64,000 bases of DNA from Glaciecola sp964418575 (GTDB taxonomy: Bacteria > Pseudomonadota > Gammaproteobacteria > Enterobacterales > Alteromonadaceae): positions 1 through 64,000 of the forward strand of contig CAYQMI010000002.1 in the NCBI GenBank assembly GCA_964418575.1, in the 5' to 3' direction. Under the pieces are notes generated by a model. That model was not told the DNA's origin, searched no databases, and worked only from the letters and a program-made list of their open reading frames with translations. This document shows positions 36,215 through 45,322 of this stretch, one piece after another (positions within the stretch are counted from its first letter, which is position 1; each line of letters starts with the position of its first letter). The translations under genes and the position numbers were made by a program.

Positions 36215-36538
36215 TTAACCTACGAGCGCCTGACGCAAACTCTCTATAGCTTCGGCGCTTAAGCTAATTTGGTGTTTTTCTTGAGCCTGAACGCGTAACA
36301 CCTCTATGTATTGGTCGAATTCTTTTTGTATAGGGCCCACTTTTAGCGCGGCCAACAAGTGATTAGACGAAGCAAAACCCATCGCAGCGGCATGCCGTTC
36401 TTTTGCTCGACTAAATTTAATATCGAGTATTGCTTTAACCGCCTGCCCCGCGCTTGTTAATTCAGCGTTGCTTGCGTGTTGTATGACACCGCTACTGCTG
36501 TCAGCGGTAGCTTGAGTATTTGCTTGGTGTTGAGACAT
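36215..36538 (-). CDS. Hypothetical protein, 107 aa
   Basis: A small, mostly helical protein (AKERHAAAMGFASSNHLLAALK). No membrane segment, signal or catalytic motif is visible and no family is recognised with confidence. It lies directly beside the tandem REP-like repeats. Confidence 0.5.
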   Translation of the reverse strand: MSQHQANTQATADSSSGVIQHASNAELTSAGQAVKAILDIKFSRAKERHAAAMGFASSNHLLAALKVGPIQKEFDQYIEVLRVQAQEKHQISLSAEAIESLRQALVG

Positions 36539-36553
36539 TTAGCACCTATATTG

Positions 36554-36624
36554 CAAAAAAGGGGGTCAGTGTAAGTTAATTGTCTCTTTCAAAAAAGCGG
36601 TCAGTGTAAGTTAATTGTCTCTTT
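36554..36624 (+). repeat. Tandem pair of RAYT-linked REP-like repeats
   Basis: Two near-identical units (36554-36589 and 36590-36624) read A-run, then GGTCAGTGTAAGTTAATTG, then TCTCTTT. They differ by one G and a G/C change. The GGTCAGTGT core is shared with copies beside the RAYT gene, in the same orientation as the copy at 37804. Confidence 0.75.
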
Positions 36625-36647
36625 TAATGCGTTACCTCATCATACGC

Positions 36648-37265
36648 TCATTTGGTGCTGGCTTTGTTTAAAGAAAAGTCGGTAATAATGCCATTTTCAA
36701 GCTCTACGCTACAGCACTCCATCAGTGCCTGCTTAAGCATTTTTCGCGCGCGCACTAGCCGACTTTTAACGGCTGACTCACCTAAAGAAAACTGCCTCAT
36801 AATATCTTTAACCGGCACACCCTCAAAATCTTTAGCAATGAGCACATCTCGGTATTTTTCAGGCAATGCCTTTGCAAATGCTCGCAAACAGCTTGAAAAT
36901 AGCTGATGCACTTCTAAGTCTAAACTCTCCTCAAATTCGAGTGATTCGATTGGTGTGTGCGTATGCGTTTGCAGGTTTGCTTGTTGTCTAAAATGATCAA
37001 TCATCGCGTTGTGCATGACACGTTTTAGCCATGCCTGTGGGTTTTGAATATCTGCTGTTGGCTTTAGCAAAAGCGCTTTTACAAATGCGTCGTGATAGAT
37101 GTCTTCGGCAAGGGCATGATCTTGAAGCTTCGCTTTTAAAAAACCCAATACCTGATGTTTAAGTTGTAGGTAGGCCAGCGCTAGCTCATTGTCGATATCT
37201 TGCTTTACGCGGGAGGCTGCACTGCCGCTCTTTTGAGTCAGCCCCACCTCAAGATTTGCTTTCAT
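36648..37265 (-). CDS. ECF-type RNA polymerase sigma factor
   Basis: A 205-residue sigma-70-family factor. Region 2 contains EDIYHDAFVKALL and WLKRVMHNAMIDHFRQ; region 4 contains LPEKYRDVLIAKDFEGVPVKDIMRQFSLGESAVKSRLVRARKML. The start is ATG 37265, with AGGAG 7 bp upstream. It overlaps the end of the ArsI-like gene by 17 bp. No anti-sigma gene is adjacent, which is unusual; the partner may be unrecognised. Confidence 0.88.
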   Translation of the reverse strand: MKANLEVGLTQKSGSAASRVKQDIDNELALAYLQLKHQVLGFLKAKLQDHALAEDIYHDAFVKALLLKPTADIQNPQAWLKRVMHNAMIDHFRQQANLQTHTHTPIESLEFEESLDLEVHQLFSSCLRAFAKALPEKYRDVLIAKDFEGVPVKDIMRQFSLGESAVKSRLVRARKMLKQALMECCSVELENGIITDFSLNKASTK

Positions 37266-37737
37266 GTTCTGCTCCTGTCGACGCTTGGCAAATACTTTCT
37301 TTGGTATCGCTAAAACCATATTCTTGCATCACATCATAGGAGTGAAAAAACTCCCACGCCACGTTTTGTGGGTCGAGCAACCAGTGTTTGTTGCTTTTAG
37401 CATAGCAGCATTTGGCTTCATTTTGGGCGGTTTGCTGTGTTTTTAGTTGGCTTATTTGCTGCGAGACGGCGCTGTTATCTGTTTTATTGTTTAACTTTGC
37501 TATTAACAGGTCTTGCGCTTTCTCAAACTCTTGTGCACTTTCAAATTGAACACCAATATGATTTATTCCGCGCTCTGCCTCATGATTGGATATTGCAAAG
37601 TTAAGCTGGGGCTCATCTAATATCCACTTTGCATAATCAGGCTTTAATATCACCGGCTCGCGAGCAAACAAAGTGGCATAAAATTTAACGTTTTCGTCGA
37701 TGCTATCGACACGAAGATGAATATGGAAGCGTTTCAT
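37249..37737 (-). CDS. ArsI/CadI-family VOC metalloenzyme
   Basis: A 162-residue glyoxalase-fold protein starting at ATG 37737, with AAGGA 8 bp upstream. Possible metal ligands are His in FHIHLRV, His in NHIGVQF and Glu in WEFFHS. A vicinal Cys pair, AKCCYAK, is the signature of ArsI C-As lyases and CadI-like proteins. The pairing with an ECF sigma factor (17-bp overlap) suggests metal- or arsenical-linked regulation. Whether it cleaves organoarsenicals is unproven. Confidence 0.8.
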   Translation of the reverse strand: MKRFHIHLRVDSIDENVKFYATLFAREPVILKPDYAKWILDEPQLNFAISNHEAERGINHIGVQFESAQEFEKAQDLLIAKLNNKTDNSAVSQQISQLKTQQTAQNEAKCCYAKSNKHWLLDPQNVAWEFFHSYDVMQEYGFSDTKESICQASTGAEHESKS

Positions 37738-37803
37738 GAGTAGGTCCTTTTTTGTTGTCCTACTTATAAAGACGCAAATCTGTGCGCAGGTCGCAAAAAA
37801 GGG

Positions 37804-37830
37804 CAAAAAAAGGGGTCAGTGTTACTTAAT
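37804..37830 (+). repeat. REP-like repeat at the 3' end of the RAYT gene
   Basis: An A-run followed by GGGGTCAGTGTTACTTAAT. It overlaps the RAYT stop codon and its last codons (G-I-K-stop). Confidence 0.7.
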
Positions 37831-38517
37831 GCCAAGAGGCCTGCCGATTTTTCCCGTTTTTAGCTTTTCTCCCAACATTGCTTCTATTTTACTTTTGAAC
37901 TCGTCATTACCCAGCACTAACTCCTTGTTTGCACAGTTTCTTATTTTATCGATCATAGCTTGAGATAGTGCCTCCGCATCAAACAAAGACCGATAAATAA
38001 GCATCCTCTCGCTCGGTGAAACACCTAGCTGTAAATATATAGAGTGCGGCGTACACAGCTCTGACAACCTGCCTAGCGCATTGTGATGATAGCTAGACCA
38101 CTTGTACTCTGAGGGTTTTTTCACCATGTTAGCGCGAACAGGGTTTAATTCGATATAGCGATAAACATTGAGCAAATAACTTGACGTACAAACCAGCGAA
38201 GATTTAAATCTGCCCTCCCAAAGCGTGCCTGTTTGCTTATAGGTATCGTTAAAGTAACGCACATATTGCCGACCTAAAGCTTGCATCATTTGACTAACGC
38301 CCAAATTGTTCGACATCGGCGTACACAACAAATGAACATGATTGCTCATGAATACCCAAGCATGCACCGCCACTTTATATTTTTTGCTATAGTCGTTTAA
38401 CCAACTTGCATAAACTATAAAATCTTGTTCGGATTTAAAACAAACTTTGCGATTATTACCTCGCTGCACAACATGCTGCGTAACACCTTTAGGTCCTATT
38501 CGTCTGCGCCTTGCCAT
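37822..38517 (-). CDS. REP-associated tyrosine transposase (RAYT, IS200-like)
   Basis: A 231-residue HUH-type transposase starting at MARRRR. The histidine pair of the HUH motif is in MSNHVHLLCTP, and the candidate catalytic Tyr is in GRQYVRYFNDTY. GTLWEGRFKSSLV is the usual RAYT segment. Both ends of the gene are bordered by short repeats that share GGGTCAGTGT in inverted orientation, as expected for a RAYT and its REPs. It is probably domesticated or mobilises REPs in trans. Confidence 0.9.
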   Translation of the reverse strand: MARRRRIGPKGVTQHVVQRGNNRKVCFKSEQDFIVYASWLNDYSKKYKVAVHAWVFMSNHVHLLCTPMSNNLGVSQMMQALGRQYVRYFNDTYKQTGTLWEGRFKSSLVCTSSYLLNVYRYIELNPVRANMVKKPSEYKWSSYHHNALGRLSELCTPHSIYLQLGVSPSERMLIYRSLFDAEALSQAMIDKIRNCANKELVLGNDEFKSKIEAMLGEKLKTGKIGRPLGIK

Positions 38518-38606
38518 CTTCATTCCATTGATAAGCCATTGGCCCACCAATATACGAAGCGGAGATAAAATTACAATCCTGTACTAGGCAAAACTGGACT
38601 TACGGT

Positions 38607-38630
38607 TTATGTGACACTGACCCCTTTTTT
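38607..38630 (-). repeat. REP-like repeat upstream of the RAYT gene
   Basis: On the minus strand this reads A-run, GGGGTCAGTGTCACATAA. It is inverted relative to the copy at 37804-37830, so the two bracket the RAYT gene. Confidence 0.7.
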
Positions 38631-39225
38631 AAAATAACACTGACCCCCTTTTTAGGACTTGAGCGTATTTGGCGTTCATATCATGCAAATTGGCTTTGTG
38701 TGCTTCGAGGTTTCTATCACCACAGGCTTGCTCGGGGACAAATACAGGGTAGTTGTGTTGCAGGCCGTCTACTACGGTGGCTCTCACGCAGCCGCTTGTG
38801 GTGAGGCCAGTTACCACTAAGCTGTCGACTCGGGCGTGTATTAGCTGGGTGGCTAGGCGGGTTTCAAAAAAGGCGCTGGGGCCGTGTTTTTCTATGATGG
38901 GTTCGTTTTGTTGGCGCTTAAGCTCTGGAATAATTTCTATCCATTGGGAGCCGGCTTGTAAAATGTTTAAGTCGGGCAGGCGCTGGCGAAATACGCTTGC
39001 TTGCTTGGCATTGCGATATACTACCGAGGTAAAAAATATGGGAAGCTGTTTAGCTCTAAACTGTGTGAGCAGGGCTAAGTTGGCCTCAATCACCTCGGTA
39101 AAATCGCCACCGAGAGGGCTTTGTGGGCTGGCAAAGCCTTTGCTCATATCTACCACAATAAGCGCTGGGCGTTCGCCCAGCGTTATCTCGCCTGTAGGCA
39201 GGTCTTTACTTGTTGCGTTGTTCAC
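38629..39225 (-). CDS. Isochorismatase-like cysteine hydrolase (amidase)
   Basis: A 198-residue protein. The catalytic triad is visible: Asp in VVDMSKGF, Lys in IEKHGPSAFF and Cys in TTSGCVRAT, with the family cis-peptide loop. Related enzymes include N-carbamoylsarcosine amidase, maleamate amidase and nicotinamidase. It follows hyuB by 25 bp, so it may remove the amide or carbamoyl group left after ring opening. Its last codons (KRGSVLF-stop) lie within a REP-like repeat. Confidence 0.85.
   Translation of the reverse strand: MNNATSKDLPTGEITLGERPALIVVDMSKGFASPQSPLGGDFTEVIEANLALLTQFRAKQLPIFFTSVVYRNAKQASVFRQRLPDLNILQAGSQWIEIIPELKRQQNEPIIEKHGPSAFFETRLATQLIHARVDSLVVTGLTTSGCVRATVVDGLQHNYPVFVPEQACGDRNLEAHKANLHDMNAKYAQVLKRGSVLF
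38631..38654 (-). repeat. REP-like repeat forming the 3' end of the cysteine hydrolase gene
   Basis: On the minus strand: AAAAAGGGGGTCAGTGTTAT then TTT. It supplies the codons for KRGSVLF of the hydrolase; the stop codon abuts it. Confidence 0.7.
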
Positions 39226-39250
39226 ATATTTACCTTGTTATTACACTGCT

Positions 39251-41149
39251 TTAAGCCCGCGCCTTTTTAAACACAGGTGGCTGAGGCGCTTTTAGGCCAG
39301 TTTCAGCTTCGCATCGGCGTTTAATTTCGTCTATGCTGCCGCCAAAATCAAACAAGGGTGCATCGCCGCGCTGGGCGCTGAGTTCTGCGCGTAAGGTATC
39401 GCTTGCGCCAGTGTCAATGTTGCCGCTTGCATCCACTATCACGCCGTAACGTTTAGCCCCCTCTGGCGATACTAAGCCTCGGTTTATGTCATCTTGCACT
39501 AAAGCGTATTCGCGCACAAATGGGTCGCCCCAACCGCCGCCGCCCCAAGTGTTAAAGTAGAGTAAATCACCTGCGCGCACTTCTATGCCGTCGCATTTGG
39601 CGGGCAATACTTCTTCGCTGCCATCTTTACGTACAAGTAACTTGGTAGACCGCAAACCCGGCTCGCCGCCATTAACGCCCCACGGATAGGTTAACCAGCG
39701 CTCGTCGTGAATAGCAATTTGACCATCGGCTAAAAAGCGATACGCTACACGCAAACCATTACCTCCGCGGTGCTTGCCAGCGCCGCCCGAATCGCTAATG
39801 GTTTCATATTTTTCGACTCTTAGCGGAAAATACGCTTCCACAAATTCATTGGGTACGTTGGTAAAGCCGGGCCATAAAGAGTGTCCGTCAGGGCCGTCGC
39901 CAACTGGGCGCCCGGGTACACCACCAAAGCCAATTTGAAAGAGCTGGAACCAATCGCCTTTTTCATCATACCCTGAGTAAAACAAGTGAGGCGAGTCTGA
40001 AAAGCCTGCCGCGTTCATCGCCTCTGGCGCACCTTGCCCAAGCAATCCGCCCATCACATCAAAAATACGCCCTAGCGCATGAGTGCGGCCTGAGAGCGCT
40101 GCCGGAAAGTTGGGTTTTAACAAGCTCCCCTGCGGTATGCGCACATCTACAAGCTCATAAAAACCGTCGTTAAACAGTATTTGTGGGTCCACTAAGTTAA
40201 TCGTAAATGAGCCAAAAAACATCTTGAACATGTCTTCGTTCAAATAAAAATTAATGGAGCTTTGTGCTTGTGGGTCGGTGCCTTCAAAATCGAATATGGC
40301 TTTGTCGCCCTCGCGCCACATTTTGCAGCGTATTTTGTAAGGGCCCATGCCTACGCCGTCGTCGCACACGTAATCTTCAAAGCTGCGCGGCTCTTCTGGT
40401 ACGAGCATGTTAATAATCGCGCTCATGGCAATTTTGTTACGGTCGAGCATGGTTTCCATGGTCGAATAAAACACGTCGTCGCCAAAGCGCTCGGCAATCT
40501 CCACGCAGCGTTTAGCGGCGGTGTTACAAGCTGCCACAAGCGCATTTAAGTCAAAGCGGTTCCACTGCGGCGTGCGCACGTTGTGCAAAATCAAATCGAG
40601 CATATCAGATTGCAGTTCGCCTTTTTTATACAGCTTAATAGGCGGTATGCGGATGCCCTCCTGATAAATACTCTCCGCCTTAATAGGAATTGAGCCCGGC
40701 ACCATGCCGCCGTTATCCGACATATGCCCAAACATGGCCGACCATGCGATGTGCCTTCCATCTTTAAAAATCGGAATAAGCACCATCCAGTCAGGCAAGT
40801 GCGATACGGCTGCGTTGGTCATGTAAGGGTCGTTGGTAAGCACTATATCGCCCTCTTCCAACTCGCCTTCAAATGCATTCATAAAGCCATGAATAAAGCT
40901 GCCAAACTGCCCCACCACCATTTTGCCGTCTTTGTTGGCAATCATCGGAAAGCAGTCGCCCTGTTCGCGAATGCCCGGGCTCATAGCGGTTCTAAAAAGC
41001 ACGGCGTCCATTTCTTCGCGGGCGTTTTTAAGCGCGTTCTCGATTATGTCTACGGTAACGGTGTCTACATCCACCAGCTTCATAGGCTGGGTGTTAGTTT
41101 GTTTTATTTTGTCTTGCATAGACTTATTTTGCATTGATTGGTTTTGCAT
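39251..41149 (-). CDS. Hydantoinase B/oxoprolinase-family subunit
   Basis: A 632-residue HyuB-type subunit with the family segments FRTAMSPGIREQGDCFPM, DIVLTNDPYM and the Gly-rich GGAGKHRGGNGLRV. With HyuA it should form an ATP-dependent amidohydrolase (hydantoin, 5-oxoproline or lactam) or a carboxylase-like enzyme. The ATG at 41149 follows AGAGGA and lies 4 bp past hyuA. The first 11 residues contain three in-frame Met codons spaced 15 bp as an imperfect repeat (MQNQS, MQNKS, MQDK). Confidence 0.9.
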   Translation of the reverse strand: MQNQSMQNKSMQDKIKQTNTQPMKLVDVDTVTVDIIENALKNAREEMDAVLFRTAMSPGIREQGDCFPMIANKDGKMVVGQFGSFIHGFMNAFEGELEEGDIVLTNDPYMTNAAVSHLPDWMVLIPIFKDGRHIAWSAMFGHMSDNGGMVPGSIPIKAESIYQEGIRIPPIKLYKKGELQSDMLDLILHNVRTPQWNRFDLNALVAACNTAAKRCVEIAERFGDDVFYSTMETMLDRNKIAMSAIINMLVPEEPRSFEDYVCDDGVGMGPYKIRCKMWREGDKAIFDFEGTDPQAQSSINFYLNEDMFKMFFGSFTINLVDPQILFNDGFYELVDVRIPQGSLLKPNFPAALSGRTHALGRIFDVMGGLLGQGAPEAMNAAGFSDSPHLFYSGYDEKGDWFQLFQIGFGGVPGRPVGDGPDGHSLWPGFTNVPNEFVEAYFPLRVEKYETISDSGGAGKHRGGNGLRVAYRFLADGQIAIHDERWLTYPWGVNGGEPGLRSTKLLVRKDGSEEVLPAKCDGIEVRAGDLLYFNTWGGGGWGDPFVREYALVQDDINRGLVSPEGAKRYGVIVDASGNIDTGASDTLRAELSAQRGDAPLFDFGGSIDEIKRRCEAETGLKAPQPPVFKKARA

Positions 41150-41153
41150 GCGC

Positions 41154-43092
41154 TTATCCTCTGCCTACTGGATGAATGAGTAAATTGCCCACGGTGTCTA
41201 CCTTGGCCCAATAGCCTGGCAGCACCACACTGGTGGAGTCCATTTCGCAAATAATGGCAGGACCGCTTACTTCCGTACCCGCACATAATTTATTGCGATC
41301 GTAGATGGGGGCTGCATGATATTTGCCCTCGTAGTAAATTTCGCTGTCGGTGAGCTTGCACTGCTCTAGTGGAAGCTTATCAAGGCTCAGCTTAGGCTCT
41401 GGCAGTTGCCCAGATTTAGCCATGGCGATGGCTCTTATCATCACAATTTCATGACCTTCTTCAAGTGCAAAGGTAAAGAGCTGGGTATGCTCTTCGTCAA
41501 ATTGACGTTTAAGCACATTTAAGCCCTCTTTTTCGAGCTCTTCTTGGGTAAATTCAATAGAGAGCTGGAAGGCCTGACCGGTGTATCGCACATCTGCCTG
41601 ATACGTAATGTTTTGCTGCGCCTGCTCTATACCATCGGCGGTGAGCGTTTGACTAGCAAGGTCGCGAAGCTCAGTTAAGGCTTCGCTTAGTTCTTGTTTT
41701 TGAGTGTCTGCAAGCATTTTGACAAAGGTACGTGAGGCTTCATCGCGCACCACGGTGGTAGCATCACCATAGGCACATAGCACACCCGGGCCCGGCGGAA
41801 TAATGGTGGGCCAGGCGTCGGTGAGTATGCCAAGTGAATTGGCATGTAAGGGGCCTGCGCCACCAAAGCCTACTAGTGCGAAATCTCTTGGGTCAAAGCC
41901 TTGCTCTACTGAGACTAATCGCAGCGCGCCAAACATCGCTTCGTTAGCAATTTTAATAATACCCTCTGCGGCCTCTTCCACACTTAAGTCCATGGCATCG
42001 GCCACTTTTTTTACCGCCGCTACTGCTGCGCTTTTGTCTATTTGCATTTTACCGCCAAGCTGAACATCAGCGGGTAAATAACCTAATACTACGTTTGCAT
42101 CGCACACTGTGGGCTCTGTGCCGCCTTGCATATAAGCTGCAGGACCCGGCACCGCGCCAGCCGATTCAGGCCCAACTCGCAATGCTTTGGTAAGTTCGGG
42201 GACAAAAGCAATAGAGCCGCCACCTGCGCCTACGGTACGCACATCAACCGAGGGTGCTCTTACAGTAATATCGCCTACGCGAGTCTCGCGTTTTATTCTA
42301 GGTTGAGCATTTTGTATCAGCGCTACATCGGTTGAAGTGCCGCCCATATCAAAGGTAAGAATATTGTCGTAACCTGCGCGAGTACAAAAATGCACCGCAC
42401 CTGTCACGCCGCCAGCTGGGCCCGACATTAACAAATTCACCGGACTTTCAGACGACGCACGGGCAGACGCTAAGCCGCCGTCGGAGCGCAGTATCGACAA
42501 ATGCACGTTATCGCCTAAGCGCTCTTTTAATGAGCGGCTTAAGTTATCTACATAGCGCGACACTTCTGGACGCACGTAGGAGTTCACTACCGTGGTTTCG
42601 GTGCGTTCGTATTCTTGCATTTCTGGTACCACTTCGCTCGAAATAGACACCGGTATTTCACCAAATATACCGCGAGCAATATCGCGCGCTTGGCGTTCAT
42701 GCTCACCGTTTAAATAGGCGTTGATAAAACAAATGGTGAGGGCTTCTACTTGGCCTTTATCTTTAAGCGTTTGCAAATCTCGACTGAGCGCATCTGTATC
42801 GAGCGCATCTACCGGCTTACCCTTAGCGTCCATGCGCTCATCGGCCTCAATGGTGAGTTCAAGTGGNNNNNNNNNNNNNNNNNNNNNNNNNNNNNNNNNN
42901 NNNNNNNNNNNNNNNNNNNNNNNNNNNNNNNNNNNNNNNNNNNNNNNNNNNNNNNNNNNNNNNNNNCACACCCACCGACGAATCTTTGGGGGTGGAAGGG
43001 ACTTTGGCGGTAAAGGTTTCGCCGGTCGTTTCGTTTATTAGCAAAAGGTCTGTAAAAGTCCCTCCTACGTCAACGCCCAATCTAAAACTCAT
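41154..43092 (-). CDS. Hydantoinase A/oxoprolinase-family subunit, split by a gap
   Basis: The N-terminus (42967-43092) has FRLGVDVGGTFTDLLLINE, the ATP-binding start of HyuA. After the gap, 41154-42866 gives 570 residues with SGPAGGVTGAV, DMGGTSTDV and FGGAGPLHA. The two parts are not in the same frame with exactly 100 Ns, and about 75-80 residues seem to be missing, so the gap is longer than shown. GGAGT precedes the ATG. It is the partner of the downstream HyuB. Confidence 0.88.
42867..42966. other. 100-N scaffold gap inside hyuA
   Basis: Flanks do not repeat one another. The reading frame shifts across the gap, so 100 is a placeholder and the real length is likely near 230 bp. Confidence 0.85.
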
Positions 43093-43101
43093 ATTTGACT
43101 C

Positions 43102-44025
43102 CTACTTATAATATTTTTCGAGCCACAGCTTGGCTTTACCGCCTGTTGCTGTGCCAGTTAGTTGAATGGCTAAATCTGATGCTTGTAATAATTTTGGAAT
43201 ATCGATGCCGGTATTAAAGCCCATTTGCTCGGCCATCATTACCACATCTTCGGTAGCCACATTGCCACTTGCACCCGGTGCAAAGGGGCAACCGCCTAAG
43301 CCGGCAATGGAGGCATCAAACCTTCGCACACCTGCTGTAATTGCCGCGTAAACATTGGCAAGGCCCATAGCGCGTGTGTCGTGAAAATGACAGGCAAATA
43401 TATCGGGTCCAAAATTTTCAACGAGCAAGCTCATTAGGCTATTCACGCTATCAGGGTTGGCAGCGCCAATGGTATCGGCCACTACAATACGGCTTGCGCC
43501 CATCGCAACAAGCTGGCCTGCTACTTCAAGCACATCATGAGCTGCAACCTTGCCTTCAAATGGACATTCCCATGCGGTAGCAACATAAGCCTGCACGGGC
43601 GCATTATTTTGCTTGGCCTTAGCAAATACTGACTCGCACACTTCAAGTGCTTTGCTGGTATTCATGCCAATGTTTTTTTCATTCATGGTGTTAGATACCG
43701 CCACCACTAAAGAAGATAAACGCACACCTGCATCACGTGCTGCCTCATAGCCGCGCATGTTGGGTATTAAGGCCGAGAGCAGCGTTTCTTCTGGTGTGCT
43801 TGCACTTAAAGCGGAGAAAACGTCAGCCGTATTTGCCATCGCTGGCACCGCTTTGGGCGATACAAAGGCGCCAATTTCAATTTCAGGTAGCCCTGCTTCT
43901 ATAAGCGCCTGAATTAGCGCAATACGTTGCTCTATTGGCAGCACTTTTGCTTGATTTTGCAAACCGTCGCGCGGGCCCACATCATTAATAATAAGGGCGC
44001 GCGATTGATTATCAGAAGGGCTCAT
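43102..44025 (-). CDS. HMG-CoA lyase-family enzyme
   Basis: A 307-residue HMGL-like TIM-barrel lyase. GPRDGLQNQ is the substrate/metal signature at the N-terminus, CHFHDTRAMGLAN holds the metal His pair and GLGGCPFAPGASGNVATED the catalytic Cys loop. It cleaves 3-hydroxy-3-methylglutaryl-CoA or a related 3-hydroxyacyl-CoA. The ATG overlaps the CoA-transferase stop by 4 bp (ATGA), so the two act together. Confidence 0.9.
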   Translation of the reverse strand: MSPSDNQSRALIINDVGPRDGLQNQAKVLPIEQRIALIQALIEAGLPEIEIGAFVSPKAVPAMANTADVFSALSASTPEETLLSALIPNMRGYEAARDAGVRLSSLVVAVSNTMNEKNIGMNTSKALEVCESVFAKAKQNNAPVQAYVATAWECPFEGKVAAHDVLEVAGQLVAMGASRIVVADTIGAANPDSVNSLMSLLVENFGPDIFACHFHDTRAMGLANVYAAITAGVRRFDASIAGLGGCPFAPGASGNVATEDVVMMAEQMGFNTGIDIPKLLQASDLAIQLTGTATGGKAKLWLEKYYK

Positions 44026-45221
44026 TTGATCACGCCCTTTTCTCTTAACAGAGCAATAGTATCTGGGTTTTTATTAAGCAGACCTTGCAAGATATCGTCA
44101 GTGTCTTGGCCAATATCTGGGCTTGCTGAATAGCTTTCTTCATTGCTACGCGAAAGCTTTATAGGGTTGCCCGGGCCTTTAGTTTTGCTGCCGTCAGGGT
44201 GAGTTAGCTCTACCACCATTTTACGGTGCAGCACTTGCTCGTCCGACAGCGCTTGTGAAAATTTATTCACCGGCGCACAAGGAATACGTGCTTTTTCTAG
44301 CTGCTCAATCCAATGTTTGGAATCGCGTAAGCTCAATACATTATTCAGCTTTTGATTAATCATTTGCTTGTTGCGCCAGCGGCCGGGCTGAGTATCGAGC
44401 TCGGCATCATCAAACTCAGGCACGTTGACCACGCCTTTTAAGTTTTGCCAAAAGTTATCGGTAATAACCGCAATTACAATGTAACCGTCGCTGGTTTGAA
44501 AGGTGTCGTAAGGCACGTGTACAAAGTGTGAGTTGCCTATGGGGTATGGGTCTTTGCCCGATAGAAAGTACATGGTGGCCATGTAGTTAAGTAAAGAGAT
44601 TTGACAGTCAAGCATTGATATATCAACGTCTTGACCAATTCCGCTGGTGGCACGCTCTATCACCGCAGCTTGAATGCCCATTACCGCGAACATGCCGCCA
44701 CCTAAATCGCCAATTGGAATACCGCCTCTTACCTGCGAGTCTGGTCCGGTGCCGGTGATAGACATACCGCCACCCGTAGCTTGCGCCACTTGGTCGAATG
44801 CGGGGCGCTTGTAGTTGGGGCCATTGCTGCCAAAGCCTGTGATTGAGCAGGTAATAATGCGCGGGTTAACCTTGCTCAAATGCTCATAATCAATTTTTAA
44901 GCGTGCAGGTACGCCTGCACCAAAGTTATTAATAACCACATCAGATTCTTTCACCAAATCATAAAACAGGGCGAGGCCTTCTTCGGTTTTTAAATCCATG
45001 CATACGCTGCGCTTATTGCGATTTAGCGTAATAAAGTAGGCTCCCATGCCGTTTAAAGAGTTTTCAGGATCGGTAGCCAAAAGCTTACGCGTGCCCTCTC
45101 CCTGAAGGGGTTCGACCTTGATGGTGTCGGCACCCAAGTCGGCCAATATCATGCTGCAGTATGGCCCCGACAGCATATGTGTCAGGTCAATAATGCGTAA
45201 GCCATCAAGCGGCTTATTCAT
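44022..45221 (-). CDS. Family III (CaiB/BaiF) CoA-transferase
   Basis: A 399-residue protein starting at MNKPLDGLRIIDLTHMLSGPY. The nucleophilic Asp is in KRPAFDQVAQATGG. It transfers CoA between carboxylic acids. The longer in-frame start at 45284 is not supported. It is coupled to the HMG-CoA-lyase-like gene by a 4-bp overlap, which points to activation of a free 3-hydroxy diacid before cleavage. Confidence 0.9.
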   Translation of the reverse strand: MNKPLDGLRIIDLTHMLSGPYCSMILADLGADTIKVEPLQGEGTRKLLATDPENSLNGMGAYFITLNRNKRSVCMDLKTEEGLALFYDLVKESDVVINNFGAGVPARLKIDYEHLSKVNPRIITCSITGFGSNGPNYKRPAFDQVAQATGGGMSITGTGPDSQVRGGIPIGDLGGGMFAVMGIQAAVIERATSGIGQDVDISMLDCQISLLNYMATMYFLSGKDPYPIGNSHFVHVPYDTFQTSDGYIVIAVITDNFWQNLKGVVNVPEFDDAELDTQPGRWRNKQMINQKLNNVLSLRDSKHWIEQLEKARIPCAPVNKFSQALSDEQVLHRKMVVELTHPDGSKTKGPGNPIKLSRSNEESYSASPDIGQDTDDILQGLLNKNPDTIALLREKGVIK

Positions 45222-45322
45222 AGCGTGTACTCCGTTTTTACTGAGTTGTGTGTGAATGCAACAAAGCGTAAATATGAAAATCAAAAGGTGTTTTTTCTTT
45301 CAGCAATAGTTGTTTCGATAAA

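Noticed and set aside
36554..36624. Tandem repeat considered as a CRISPR remnant
   Set aside because: There is no spacer between the two units, and the repeat matches the RAYT-linked family.
38753..39295. 180-codon plus-strand frame opposite the cysteine hydrolase
   Set aside because: Composition is that of an antisense shadow and it crosses two confirmed genes.
45256..45273. Possible second sigma54 promoter before the CoA-transferase
   Set aside because: The TTGCA element is present, but the essential GG of the -24 element is replaced by TT.
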